Source: UBA7985 sp002711265
Lineage (GTDB): Bacteria; Pseudomonadota; Alphaproteobacteria; UBA7985
DNA: 64,000 nucleotides
Assembly: GCA_965660945.1 (NCBI GenBank)
Contig: CBFIBS010000002.1
Location: 124,001-188,000, forward strand
Direction: 5' to 3'
Program-made: the position numbers and the translations under genes
In this document: positions 53,012 to 61,287 of the stretch, piece after piece
Layout of the letters: each line of letters begins with the position of its first letter
Position numbering within the stretch: the stretch's first letter is position 1
The notes under the pieces: generated by a model
The model's database searches: none
Told to the model about the DNA's origin: nothing
The model's input: the letters and a program-made list of their open reading frames with translations, nothing else

Positions 53012-54718
53012 ATGGCTTACGCAGCAGACCACGCCGCTGACCACCACGACCACAAGCCAAACCCGTTCTGGCGCTGGTTCGGTTCGACCAACCACAAAGA
53101 CATCGGTACCCTGTACCTCGTGTTCTCGGTTATCACCGGGATCATCGGCGCAGCGCTGTCCGTTGTCATGCGGATGGAGCTGTCCGACCCGGGCGTCGAA
53201 TTCCTGGTGAAGGAAAACGGCGATCCCAACGGTCACTTCTGGAACACCATCATCACCGCCCACGGGGTGATCATGATCTTCTTCGTGGTCATGCCCGCGC
53301 TGATCGGTGGCTTTGGTAACTGGTTCGTGCCGCTGATGATCGGCGCGCCGGACATGGCCTTCCCACGCATGAACAACATCTCGTTCTGGCTGCTGGTTCC
53401 GGCGCTGGCGTTCGGTATCCTGTCGGCTGTTGTCGGCGGGGGTGCTGGTACGGGTTGGACTTTCTATCCGCCGCTGTCGGTGATGCAACCTGACAAGATG
53501 TCGGTGTCGTTTGCGATCTTTGCCCTGCACATGGCCGGGGCGTCATCGATCATGGGCGCGATCAACTTCATCACCACCATTCTGAACATGCGTGCACCGG
53601 GCATGACCCTGCACCGCATGCCGCTGTTCGCCTGGGCCATGCTGGTCACGGCGTTCCTGCTGCTGCTGGCAGTGCCGGTTCTCGGCGGTGCCATCACCAT
53701 GCTGCTGGCCGACAACGCGCTGGGCACATGTTTCTTCTGTGCAGAAGGCGGTGACCCGGTCCTGTTCCAGCACCTGTTCTGGTTCTTCGGTCACCCTGAA
53801 GTGTACATNNGCACATGTTTCTTCTGTGCAGAAGGCGGTGACCCGGTCCTGTTCCAGCACCTGTTCTGGTTCTTCGGTCACCCTGAAGTTTACATCATGA
53901 TCCTGCCGGCTTTCGGCATCGTCAGCCACGTGGTCAGCACCTTCTCCCGCAAGCCGATCTTCGGCTACCTCGGCATGGCCTACGCCATGGTGTCGATCGG
54001 CTTCATCGGCTTCGTCGTCTGGGCTCACCACATGTACACCGTCGGCATGCCGACCAACGTACAGGCCTACTTCACCCTGGCGACCATGGTCATTGCGGTT
54101 CCGACCGGGATCAAAATCTTCTCGTGGATCGCGACGATGTGGGGCGGCTCGATCCGCTTCACCACCCCGATGCTCTGGGCTGTCGGCTTCATCTTCCTGT
54201 TCACCCTGGGCGGCGTGACCGGCGTCATGCTGTCCATGGCCCAGTTCGACAAGACGCTGCACGACACCTACTTCGTGGTCGCGCACTTCCACTACGTGCT
54301 GTCGATGGGGGCGGTCTTCGCGATCTTCTGTGGCTGGTACTACTGGATCGGCAAAATGTCCGGCCGTCAGTACCCTGAATGGGCGGGTCAGCTGCACTTC
54401 TGGACCTTCTTCGCAGGCGTGAACCTGATCTTCTTCCCGCAGCACTTCCTGGGTCTGCAGGGCATGCCGCGCCGCTACATCGACTACCTCGATACGCAGG
54501 CGTTCTACAACGCGATCTCGTCGTGGGGTGCTTACCTCTCCTTCGCCTCGACGTTGTTCTTCCTGTGCATCGCCATCTACACGCTGGTTGCCGGCCGTCG
54601 CGTTGGTGACAACTACTGGGGTGACGGCGCAACCACGCTGGAATGGACCGTGTCTTCGCCACCGCCATTCCACACCTTCGACGACCTGCCACAGATCGAA
54701 CCTGAGGCAGCGCACTAA
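53012..54718 (+). CDS. ctaD: Cytochrome c oxidase subunit I (assembly join inside)
   Basis: CoxA, the heme-copper catalytic subunit. The frame gives 568 residues, but 29 of them are an artificial repeat, so the real protein is about 539. Conserved parts: NHKDIGTLYLVF at the start, TAHGVIMIFF with a low-spin heme His, FWFFGHPEVY with the CuB His-Tyr pair, WAHHMYTVG with two more CuB His, and DTYFVVAHFHYVLSMG with the a3 and a ligands. The repeat flanks an nn at 53809-53810, and the frame survives only because 85+2 is 87. The loop before the CuB helix reads GTCFFCAEGGDP, with two Cys where most relatives have Thr and Asp. Confidence 0.93.
   Translation: MAYAADHAADHHDHKPNPFWRWFGSTNHKDIGTLYLVFSVITGIIGAALSVVMRMELSDPGVEFLVKENGDPNGHFWNTIITAHGVIMIFFVVMPALIGGFGNWFVPLMIGAPDMAFPRMNNISFWLLVPALAFGILSAVVGGGAGTGWTFYPPLSVMQPDKMSVSFAIFALHMAGASSIMGAINFITTILNMRAPGMTLHRMPLFAWAMLVTAFLLLLAVPVLGGAITMLLADNALGTCFFCAEGGDPVLFQHLFWFFGHPEVYXXTCFFCAEGGDPVLFQHLFWFFGHPEVYIMILPAFGIVSHVVSTFSRKPIFGYLGMAYAMVSIGFIGFVVWAHHMYTVGMPTNVQAYFTLATMVIAVPTGIKIFSWIATMWGGSIRFTTPMLWAVGFIFLFTLGGVTGVMLSMAQFDKTLHDTYFVVAHFHYVLSMGAVFAIFCGWYYWIGKMSGRQYPEWAGQLHFWTFFAGVNLIFFPQHFLGLQGMPRRYIDYLDTQAFYNAISSWGAYLSFASTLFFLCIAIYTLVAGRRVGDNYWGDGATTLEWTVSSPPPFHTFDDLPQIEPEAAH
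53724..53895. repeat. 85-bp direct duplication around an unresolved 'nn' join
   Basis: Bases 53724-53808 and 53811-53895 are the same 85-bp sequence, with one difference (G at 53803, T at 53890, both GTG/GTT Val). The two bases between are n. This is how an assembler joins two contigs whose ends overlap but are not merged. It is an artefact, not biology; the one mismatch hints at strain variation or a base error. Confidence 0.95.
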
Positions 54719-54729
54719 GAAGGAGCACG

Positions 54730-55704
54730 ATGTCCAGCATCGTCGACCAAAGCACCTCGGCGGCCGATAGGGTTGAAGACTCAGCCATCACCGCCGCCGA
54801 GCTGAGCGAAAAAGGCGCGCCACAGACCGGGTCCGTGGCGCGCGCTTATTTCCAGCTGCTTAAACCGCGGGTCATGACCCTCGTGGTCTTCACCGCGGCG
54901 GTTGGCCTGTGGCTGGCACCGGGCGAGATCGAGGCCTGGCGCGCGGCGTTGGGGCTGCTGATTCTCGCGGTCGGAGCCGGGGCCTCGGGCGCCCTGAACA
55001 TGTGGTACGATCGCGACATCGATGCGCTCATGTCGCGCACGGCCAAGCGGCCGATCCCCAACGGCGATGTCAGTCCCAATGCGGCGCTGGTCTACGGCCT
55101 TGCGCTGTCCATCGGATCGGTGATCGCCCTGGGTCTGGTGACCAACTGGGTCGCCGCCGGCATCCTCGCCTTCACCAACGCCTTCTATGTCGTCATCTAC
55201 ACCATGTGGCTCAAGCGACGGACCGCGCAGAACATCGTCATTGGCGGTGCAGCCGGCTCCTTCCCGCCCATGATCGGCTGGGCCATGGTCTCGGGCGATA
55301 TTTCGTGGGTTGGCTTCGTGCTCTTCGGCCTGATCTTCCTGTGGACCCCGCCGCACTTTTGGGCGCTGGCGCTGGTCAAGGAAAGCGAATACGGCGCGGT
55401 CAAAGTGCCCATGCTGCCGAACGTGGTCGGCGCGCAGGAAACCAAGCGCCAGATCGTCATCTACACCGCTGCCATGTCGCTGATCGGGCTGGTGCCCTTC
55501 GTGCTGGGCGCGGCGGGTTACATCTACTTTGTGGTGTCGCTGGCCTTTGGCGGCCTGTTCATGGTCAACGCGTGGCAGCTGCTGCGCGGAGACTCGCTCG
55601 CACCGGCCAAGCGGATGTTCGGTTTCTCAATCTTTTATCTGTTTCTGCTGTTCGGGCTGTTGCTCGTCGACGCCCGCAGCCACGTTAGTCTGACCTGGCT
55701 CTGA
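54730..55704 (+). CDS. ctaB: Protoheme IX farnesyltransferase (heme O synthase)
   Basis: A 324-residue UbiA-family membrane prenyltransferase that converts heme B to heme O for the oxidase. The first conserved motif is NMWYDRDIDALMSRTAKRPIPNGDV (about 94-118), the second is YTMWLKRRTAQNIVIGGAAGSFPPMIGW (about 157-184); TPPHFWALALV follows. Eight or nine hydrophobic helices. AAGGAG precedes the ATG, 11 bases after the ctaD stop. ctaA (heme A synthase) is not in the window. Confidence 0.97.
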   Translation: MSSIVDQSTSAADRVEDSAITAAELSEKGAPQTGSVARAYFQLLKPRVMTLVVFTAAVGLWLAPGEIEAWRAALGLLILAVGAGASGALNMWYDRDIDALMSRTAKRPIPNGDVSPNAALVYGLALSIGSVIALGLVTNWVAAGILAFTNAFYVVIYTMWLKRRTAQNIVIGGAAGSFPPMIGWAMVSGDISWVGFVLFGLIFLWTPPHFWALALVKESEYGAVKVPMLPNVVGAQETKRQIVIYTAAMSLIGLVPFVLGAAGYIYFVVSLAFGGLFMVNAWQLLRGDSLAPAKRMFGFSIFYLFLLFGLLLVDARSHVSLTWL

Positions 55705-55749
55705 GCCAGCGCCATCGGTCAGCCCGTTTTCTGCAAGGAGTGCGACACC

Positions 55750-55908
55750 ATGTCGGACAAGAAAAACTCTGAAAATCAGGATCGCCGCCCAAGCTGGGTC
55801 AAGGGCCGGGCCCGCGGCAATCTGATCATCTTCGCGGTACTGGCCGTCTTCGTGCTGGGTTGGTACGGCTACTTCCTGATCAACACCGCGATGCGGGCGC
55901 AGCAGTAG
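55750..55908 (+). CDS. Small single-span membrane protein of the cox operon (CoxF-like)
   Basis: A 52-residue protein with a basic, polar N-terminus (MSDKKNSENQDRRPSWVKGRARG) and one transmembrane helix (about residues 24-46, NLIIFAVLAVFVLGWYGYF). AAGGAG precedes the ATG at proper spacing. Small proteins of this type lie between ctaB and ctaG in many alphaproteobacterial cox operons and are thought to be an oxidase assembly or accessory subunit. The role is inferred from position. Confidence 0.85.
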   Translation: MSDKKNSENQDRRPSWVKGRARGNLIIFAVLAVFVLGWYGYFLINTAMRAQQ

Positions 55909-55949
55909 CACCAGCGATCGCAGCGAGAGCAGGGCAGGAACGCCATTCC

Positions 55950-56534
55950 ATGAGCACTCAGACCCCCCCCATCCGCCGTCCCGGTGCGGGCAACACGCGC
56001 GTGCTGCTGCTCACCCTCGGGGTGATCGCCGGCATGCTGGCGCTGGTCGCAAGCGCACCCGCCGCCTACCGCAAGTTCTGCGAAATCACGGGTATTTCCG
56101 GCACCACGCAGGTCGCCGAAGCCGGTGACGCCGCCGCTGCCGCTGAGCGCGCCAGCGTTGCGGGTGGTCTGGGCGAGATCGAGGTGCTGTTCACCGCCAG
56201 CGTCGACCCCAGCCTGCCGTGGAAGTTCCGGCCGAAGCAGCGCACCGTGCGCCTGCCGATCGGTGAGCAGGGCGAAGTCGCCTACGAGGCTGAAAACCGC
56301 TCCCGCACCCAGACCACGCTGGGCACCGCCACGTTCAACGTGACCCCGCTGCAGGCCGGCCGCTACTTCTCCAAAATCCAGTGTTTCTGCTTCGAGGAAC
56401 AGCAGCTCGACCCCGGCCAGTCGGTCGATATGCCGGTGCTGTTTTACGTCGATCCGTCGATCCGCGATGACCCGGATCTGAAGGATCTGCGGCAGATCAC
56501 ACTCGCCTACACCTTCTTCAACGCCAACGACTGA
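55950..56534 (+). CDS. ctaG: Cytochrome c oxidase assembly protein CtaG/Cox11
   Basis: A 194-residue copper-delivery protein for the CuB site of subunit I. One N-terminal transmembrane helix (about 18-38, VLLLTLGVIAGMLALVAS) is followed by a conserved Cys44 (YRKFCEITG) and a periplasmic beta domain. The copper-binding pair is in KIQCFCFEEQQLDPGQ. The ATG at 55950 gives the expected length; the longer frame from 55860 overlaps the small upstream gene. Confidence 0.96.
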   Translation: MSTQTPPIRRPGAGNTRVLLLTLGVIAGMLALVASAPAAYRKFCEITGISGTTQVAEAGDAAAAAERASVAGGLGEIEVLFTASVDPSLPWKFRPKQRTVRLPIGEQGEVAYEAENRSRTQTTLGTATFNVTPLQAGRYFSKIQCFCFEEQQLDPGQSVDMPVLFYVDPSIRDDPDLKDLRQITLAYTFFNAND

Positions 56535-56656
56535 TCACCGCTCCTAAGCTTCCGCAAAATTGCAGGGGTCGAAAGCGCCCGAAGCCCGTTGCGCCTCAGC
56601 GCTCAGACGCTTAAAAGACGTTTCGAATACCAACTTCAGCACAAGGACATCCAGCG

Positions 56657-57514
56657 ATGGCAGACGCACATCACGGTCCGAACCACGACTACCACCTTGT
56701 TGACCCCTCCATCTGGCCGCTGACCACGTCGATTTGTGTCGGCGCGCTGCTCTTTGGTCTGGTGCTGCTGTTCCACTTTGATCCGAACGCCAGCTACGAC
56801 GGTCTGATGGCGAATCTGATCGACGTGCGCTGGTTCATCATCGGCCTCGCCGGGGCCGGCGTGATCGCATCGGTCTTCGGCTGGTGGGGTGACGTCATCA
56901 AGGAAAGTCGTCAGGGCGACCACAAGCCGATTGTGCAGCTGGGCCTGCGCTACGGCATGCTGTTCTTCATCGCCTCGGAAGTGATGTTCTTCTTCGCCTT
57001 CTTCTGGGCCTACTTCAACTTCGGCGTGACCGAAGAATCCTGGCCGCCGACGGGCACCGAATCCTTCAACCCGATCGACATGCCGCTCTACAACACCGTG
57101 ATCCTGCTGCTCTCCGGCGTTACGGTGACCTGGGCGCACGAAGCCATCCGCCATGGCAACCGCTCGGACTACATGATTTCGCTGGGCCTGACGATCATTC
57201 TGGGTGTGCTGTTCACCGGCATGCAGGCCGTGGAATACATCGAAGCCTTCTCCGTCTTCGGCTACGGCCCGGATGCCGAGGGCGTTGTGCGCACCTACCC
57301 ATCGGTGTTCCTGATCGCGACCGGCTTCCACGGCGCGCACGTGATCATCGGAACGACCTTCCTGGCCGTGTGCTGGTTCCGGGGTCTGGCCAACAACATC
57401 ACCAAGGAAAAGCACTTCGGCTTCGAAGCGGCGGCCTGGTACTGGCACTTCGTCGACGTGGTGTGGCTGTTCCTCTACGTCTCGATCTACTGGGGCATTT
57501 TCGACCGCGGCTAA
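56657..57514 (+). CDS. ctaE: Cytochrome c oxidase subunit III
   Basis: A 285-residue seven-helix subunit. Conserved segments: YHLVDPSIWPLTTS at the N-terminus, RYGMLFFIASEVMFFFAFFWAYF near 98-120 with the lipid-contact Glu, WPPTG and LLSGVTVTWAHEAIRHG near 150-170, and the C-terminal GFHGAHVIIGTTFLAVCWFR and WYWHFVDVVWLFLYVSIYWG. Separated by 122 bp from ctaG, with no gene in that gap. A CGACCG/CGGTCG dyad (57502-57526) spans the stop. Confidence 0.97.
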   Translation: MADAHHGPNHDYHLVDPSIWPLTTSICVGALLFGLVLLFHFDPNASYDGLMANLIDVRWFIIGLAGAGVIASVFGWWGDVIKESRQGDHKPIVQLGLRYGMLFFIASEVMFFFAFFWAYFNFGVTEESWPPTGTESFNPIDMPLYNTVILLLSGVTVTWAHEAIRHGNRSDYMISLGLTIILGVLFTGMQAVEYIEAFSVFGYGPDAEGVVRTYPSVFLIATGFHGAHVIIGTTFLAVCWFRGLANNITKEKHFGFEAAAWYWHFVDVVWLFLYVSIYWGIFDRG

Positions 57515-57577
57515 GTCCGGCGGTCGTCCTGCCCCGGGCCGACGGTCCTCTTTGCAGGGCGCGGTGGAGTTTCTGAA

Positions 57578-58309
57578 ATGAACCGCGCCTTTCAACCCCG
57601 ACCCTTTCTCTACATGCTGGCTTTGCCCTGCTTCGCCCTGCTGTGCGGCCTTGGCGTGTGGCAGCTGCAGCGATTGGCGTGGAAGAACGACCTGCTGGCA
57701 GCCCAGGCTGCCCGGGCGGCCACGCCGGCGCTGGATATCGACAGCAGCTACGCGCTGGTCGGTCTGGCTGATTTCACCGGTGTACGGCTGAGCGGCAACC
57801 TCGACCTCTCCCGGTTCATCAGCTTCTTCGGCCGCACGGCGAATGGGCGGCAGGGGCAGGATTACTATGCCCCGCTGACCCTCGCCGATCAGCAGATCGT
57901 TTGGATCAAATTGGGCTGGCGCGAGACCGATCCTGAAATCGACGCTGACACAGAGGCGGGGTTGCTCGCCGGCCCCCTGCCGGACGGGCAGGTCTACCGG
58001 GGCGGCTGGCGCGGCAACCCGCGCTTTGACCCGGGCAACCAGCCCGAGCGCAACCTCTGGGCTGTGGCCAGTCCCGCTGCCCTCTCCGCCCACGTCGGCC
58101 TCGATCCGGAACAGACGCTGGCGCAACTGGTCGAGCTGACCGAGGCGCTGACCGCCGGCGGCGGCTTTGTGCCCACGCCCACGGGCAGCGAACTGCGCAA
58201 CCCCCATCTAAGCTATGCGGTACAATGGTTCAGCTTCGCGGCGCTGCTGGTGCTGTTCGTCGCCCTGCTCAGCTTTCCCCGCCGCACGGAAAAGGACCCC
58301 GCACCATGA
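57578..58309 (+). CDS. SURF1-family oxidase assembly protein
   Basis: A 243-residue protein with a transmembrane helix at each end (about 11-30 and 215-235) and a periplasmic domain in between, the standard SURF1 layout. Family residues include LGVWQLQRLAWKN near 22-34, LSGNLD near 72 and NPHLSYAVQWFSFAALL at the C-terminus. It helps insert heme a into subunit I. It overlaps the next gene by four bases (ATGA). The DUF983 gene often found before SURF1 is absent. Confidence 0.92.
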   Translation: MNRAFQPRPFLYMLALPCFALLCGLGVWQLQRLAWKNDLLAAQAARAATPALDIDSSYALVGLADFTGVRLSGNLDLSRFISFFGRTANGRQGQDYYAPLTLADQQIVWIKLGWRETDPEIDADTEAGLLAGPLPDGQVYRGGWRGNPRFDPGNQPERNLWAVASPAALSAHVGLDPEQTLAQLVELTEALTAGGGFVPTPTGSELRNPHLSYAVQWFSFAALLVLFVALLSFPRRTEKDPAP

Positions 58310-59796
58310 CCGACTACGCCACGCTGGAAGCCCTCAACGCCCGCGCCGGAACCCTAGGCGAAGCGCTGTCGATCCTGCATTGGGATCAGCAGGCGATGAT
58401 GCCCACCGGCGGCAATGAAAGCCGGGGGGAGCAGACCGCCCTGCTGGAGACCATGATCCACGAAATCGCGGCCGGACCCGCCATGGGAGAGGCGATCGAA
58501 GCAGCTTCGGCCCAGAACGACCTCGACCCGTGGCAGCGGGCCAACATCGCCGAGTCCCGGCGCCGCTACCTGCGCGCTACAGCCTTGCCCGCTGATCTGG
58601 TGGCCGCCAAGGCCCGCGCGGAAAGTCAGGCCTTCGCCGTGTGGCAGCAGGCACGGCCCGCCGATGACTTTGCCGCCGCGCTGCCGTCGCTGCGCACCTG
58701 TTTCGACCTCGCGCGGCAGGCGGGACAGGCCATCGCCGACGCCACCGGGCAGCCGCTGTACGAAGCGATGATCGAGGGCTTCGAGCCGGACCTGAGCGTG
58801 GCCGAGATCGACGCTGTGTTCGACGACTACGCCGCCTTCCTGCCCGACTTCCTCGATGATGTTCTGGCTGCGCAGGGGCGCCGTGACGCGCCGCTGCCGC
58901 TGGAAGGGCCCTTTGACGTCGAGCAGCAGAAGGCAGTGTTTCAGGACATCATGGGCGCGCTGGGCTTTGATTTTGCCCACGGGCGGCTGGATACCTCGGC
59001 GCATCCCTTCTGCGGTGGCACCCCGACCGACGTGCGCATGACCACCCGTTACCGCGACGGCGCCTTCCTCGATGCGATGATGGGGGTGGTGCACGAAACC
59101 GGTCACGCGCTGTACGAACAAGGGCTGCCCGCCCAATGGGCGCGCCAGCCGGTGGGTCAGTCGCGCGGCATGGTGCTGCACGAGAGCCAGTCGCTGACCA
59201 TCGAAATGCAGGTGGTGCGCTCGCTGGCCTTCATGAAATTTGCCGCGCCCCGGCTGGCGCAGGCCTTCGGCCGGTCCGGTCCGGCGTGGACGGCAGAAAA
59301 CCTCTCCCGCCACGCCGCGCGGGTTGAGCGCAGCTTCATCCGGGTGGAGGCCGACGAAGTGACCTACCCCGCGCACGTCATCCTGCGTTACCGGCTTGAA
59401 AAGGCGATGCTCAAGGGCGACTTCGACCTCGCCGACCTGCCGCAGGCGTGGGGTGACGGGCTGGAAGCGCTGCTGGGGATCCGGCCGCCGTCGGACCGGG
59501 AAGGCTGCCTGCAGGACATCCACTGGTACAGCGGTGCCTTCGGCTACTTCCCGACCTACAGCCTCGGCGCCATGTGCGCAGCGCAGGTTTTCGCGGCCGC
59601 CCGCGACCAGCTGGGCGATGTCGACGCGCGGATCGAGGCCGGGGACTTTGCCCCGCTGCTTGGCTGGCTGCGGACCAACATCCACGGCAAGGCGTCGTCA
59701 GGCTCAACCAACGAGATCCTGAGCGAAGCGACGGGCTCTCCCCTGCGCACAGATGCGTTCAAAGCGCATTTGCGGCGGCGTTACCTCGACGGCTAA
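58306..59796 (+). CDS. M32-family metallocarboxypeptidase (Taq carboxypeptidase type)
   Basis: A 496-residue all-helical zinc carboxypeptidase. The zinc motif HETGH (His263, Glu264, His267) is followed by the Glu-bearing MVLHESQSLTIEMQ near 291. Other M32 segments are ILHWDQQAMMPTGG near 23-36, DVRMTTRYRDG near 242-252, EADEVTYPAHVILRYRLEK near 350 and IHWYSGAFGYFPTYSLGAM near 405. The ATG overlaps the SURF1 stop. It removes C-terminal amino acids from peptides, with broad specificity. Confidence 0.95.
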   Translation: MTDYATLEALNARAGTLGEALSILHWDQQAMMPTGGNESRGEQTALLETMIHEIAAGPAMGEAIEAASAQNDLDPWQRANIAESRRRYLRATALPADLVAAKARAESQAFAVWQQARPADDFAAALPSLRTCFDLARQAGQAIADATGQPLYEAMIEGFEPDLSVAEIDAVFDDYAAFLPDFLDDVLAAQGRRDAPLPLEGPFDVEQQKAVFQDIMGALGFDFAHGRLDTSAHPFCGGTPTDVRMTTRYRDGAFLDAMMGVVHETGHALYEQGLPAQWARQPVGQSRGMVLHESQSLTIEMQVVRSLAFMKFAAPRLAQAFGRSGPAWTAENLSRHAARVERSFIRVEADEVTYPAHVILRYRLEKAMLKGDFDLADLPQAWGDGLEALLGIRPPSDREGCLQDIHWYSGAFGYFPTYSLGAMCAAQVFAAARDQLGDVDARIEAGDFAPLLGWLRTNIHGKASSGSTNEILSEATGSPLRTDAFKAHLRRRYLDG

Positions 59797-59858
59797 GCTG
59801 CCCACAGAACCAAGGCAGCACGCGCGAGCGCGCGCAAGCACGCGGGAAAGAAAGCACG

Positions 59859-61250
59859 ATGCAGTACATATCAACACGCGGATCGGCGCCCGAACTCGGG
59901 TTTGACGAAGTCCTGCTTGCCGGGCTGGCGAACGACGGCGGGCTGTACGTGCCCAAGTCGTGGCCGCAGATCAGCGCCGAACAGCTGCGCCAGTGGGCAA
60001 CCCTGAGCTATCAGGAGCTGGCGGTCGAGGTCATGCTGCCCTTCGTCGAAGGCAGCATCCCGCGCGCCGATTTTGCCGAGCTGGTGGATCGGGCCTACGC
60101 GACCTTCCAGCATCCATCGGTGACCCCGCTGAAGCAGCTGGATTCCAACCTTTACCTGCTGGAGCTGTTCCACGGCCCTACGCTGGCGTTCAAGGACTGC
60201 GCGCTGCAGCTGCTGGGGCATCTGTTCGATTATGTGCTGGAGCGGCAGGACCGGCGCATCACCATCGTCGGCGCGACCTCCGGCGATACGGGTTCGGCTG
60301 CGATCGAGGCAATCAAGGGCCGTGCGCGCGCCGATATCTTCATCCTGTTCCCTGAGGGCCGGGTCAGCCCGGTGCAGCAGCGGCAGATGACCACGGTCAC
60401 GGCGGAGAATGTCCACGCGCTGGCCATCGACGGCACCTTCGACGACTGCCAGGATTTGGTGAAGGCCATGTTCGCCGACAAGCAATTCCGCGAGACCGTG
60501 AACCTGTCGGCGGTGAATTCGATCAACTGGGCGCGGATCATGGCCCAGATCGTCTATTACTTCTGGGCGGCGCTGCGGCTGGGCGCGCCCGAGCGAGAGG
60601 TCGACTTCTGTGTGCCGACCGGTAACTTCGGCAACGTGTTTGCCGGCTATGCCGCCAAGCAGATGGGGCTGCCCATGGGGCGGCTCATGGTCGGCTCCAA
60701 CCGCAACGATATTCTGACCCGCTTCTTCGAGAGCGATGATATGAGCGTGCGCGGGGTCGAGCCGAGCCTGAGCCCGTCGATGGATATTCAGATTTCGTCC
60801 AACTTCGAGCGCTACCTGTTCGACCTACTCGACCGGGACGGCAACGCGACCGCCAAGACCATGACTGACTTCCGCCAGACCGGTCGGATGCAGGTGGGAC
60901 AGGGCGGCTGGGAGCGCGCCAGGTCTGAGTTCCACGGGTTTTCGCTCAGCGATCCCGACTGTCTGGCGGCGATGAAGCACTGGTACGCGGCGACGGGTGA
61001 AGTGCTCGATCCGCATACGGTAATCGGGGTCCAGCACGCCGCCGAATTCGGCAGCAGCGAGCGCCCGGCAGTGGCGCTGGCCACGGCCCACCCGGCCAAG
61101 TTCCCCGCCGCGGTCGAGCAGGCGCTGGGCGCTGAGCCGGCATTGCCGGTACACCTCGCCGACCTCTACGACCGGCCCGAGCGCTTCTCGGTGCTGGCCA
61201 ACGCGCTCGAAGACGTGCAAAAGCACGTCCTGAGCAACCGGCAGGGCTGA
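59859..61250 (+). CDS. thrC: Threonine synthase
   Basis: A 463-residue PLP enzyme that converts O-phosphohomoserine to threonine. It starts MQYISTRGSAPELGFDEVLLAGLANDGGLYVP, has the PLP lysine Lys112 in FHGPTLAFKDCALQLLG, the phosphate-binding GATSGDTGSAAIEA and VPTGNFGNVFAGYAAKQMGLP. GGGAAAG precedes the ATG at 59859; the longer frame from 59574 lies inside the carboxypeptidase gene. thrA (homoserine dehydrogenase) and thrB are not in the window. Confidence 0.96.
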   Translation: MQYISTRGSAPELGFDEVLLAGLANDGGLYVPKSWPQISAEQLRQWATLSYQELAVEVMLPFVEGSIPRADFAELVDRAYATFQHPSVTPLKQLDSNLYLLELFHGPTLAFKDCALQLLGHLFDYVLERQDRRITIVGATSGDTGSAAIEAIKGRARADIFILFPEGRVSPVQQRQMTTVTAENVHALAIDGTFDDCQDLVKAMFADKQFRETVNLSAVNSINWARIMAQIVYYFWAALRLGAPEREVDFCVPTGNFGNVFAGYAAKQMGLPMGRLMVGSNRNDILTRFFESDDMSVRGVEPSLSPSMDIQISSNFERYLFDLLDRDGNATAKTMTDFRQTGRMQVGQGGWERARSEFHGFSLSDPDCLAAMKHWYAATGEVLDPHTVIGVQHAAEFGSSERPAVALATAHPAKFPAAVEQALGAEPALPVHLADLYDRPERFSVLANALEDVQKHVLSNRQG

Positions 61251-61287
61251 AACCCATACGCCGGTCTGCGCGGGAGGGGGATAAGTC

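Noticed and set aside
57502..57526. CGACCG/CGGTCG dyad at the end of ctaE as terminator
   Set aside because: Short stem, long loop and no T run; SURF1 follows within 64 bases on the same strand.
56636..58207. 523-codon minus-strand frame opposite ctaE and SURF1
   Set aside because: Antisense shadow spanning two well-supported genes and their gap.
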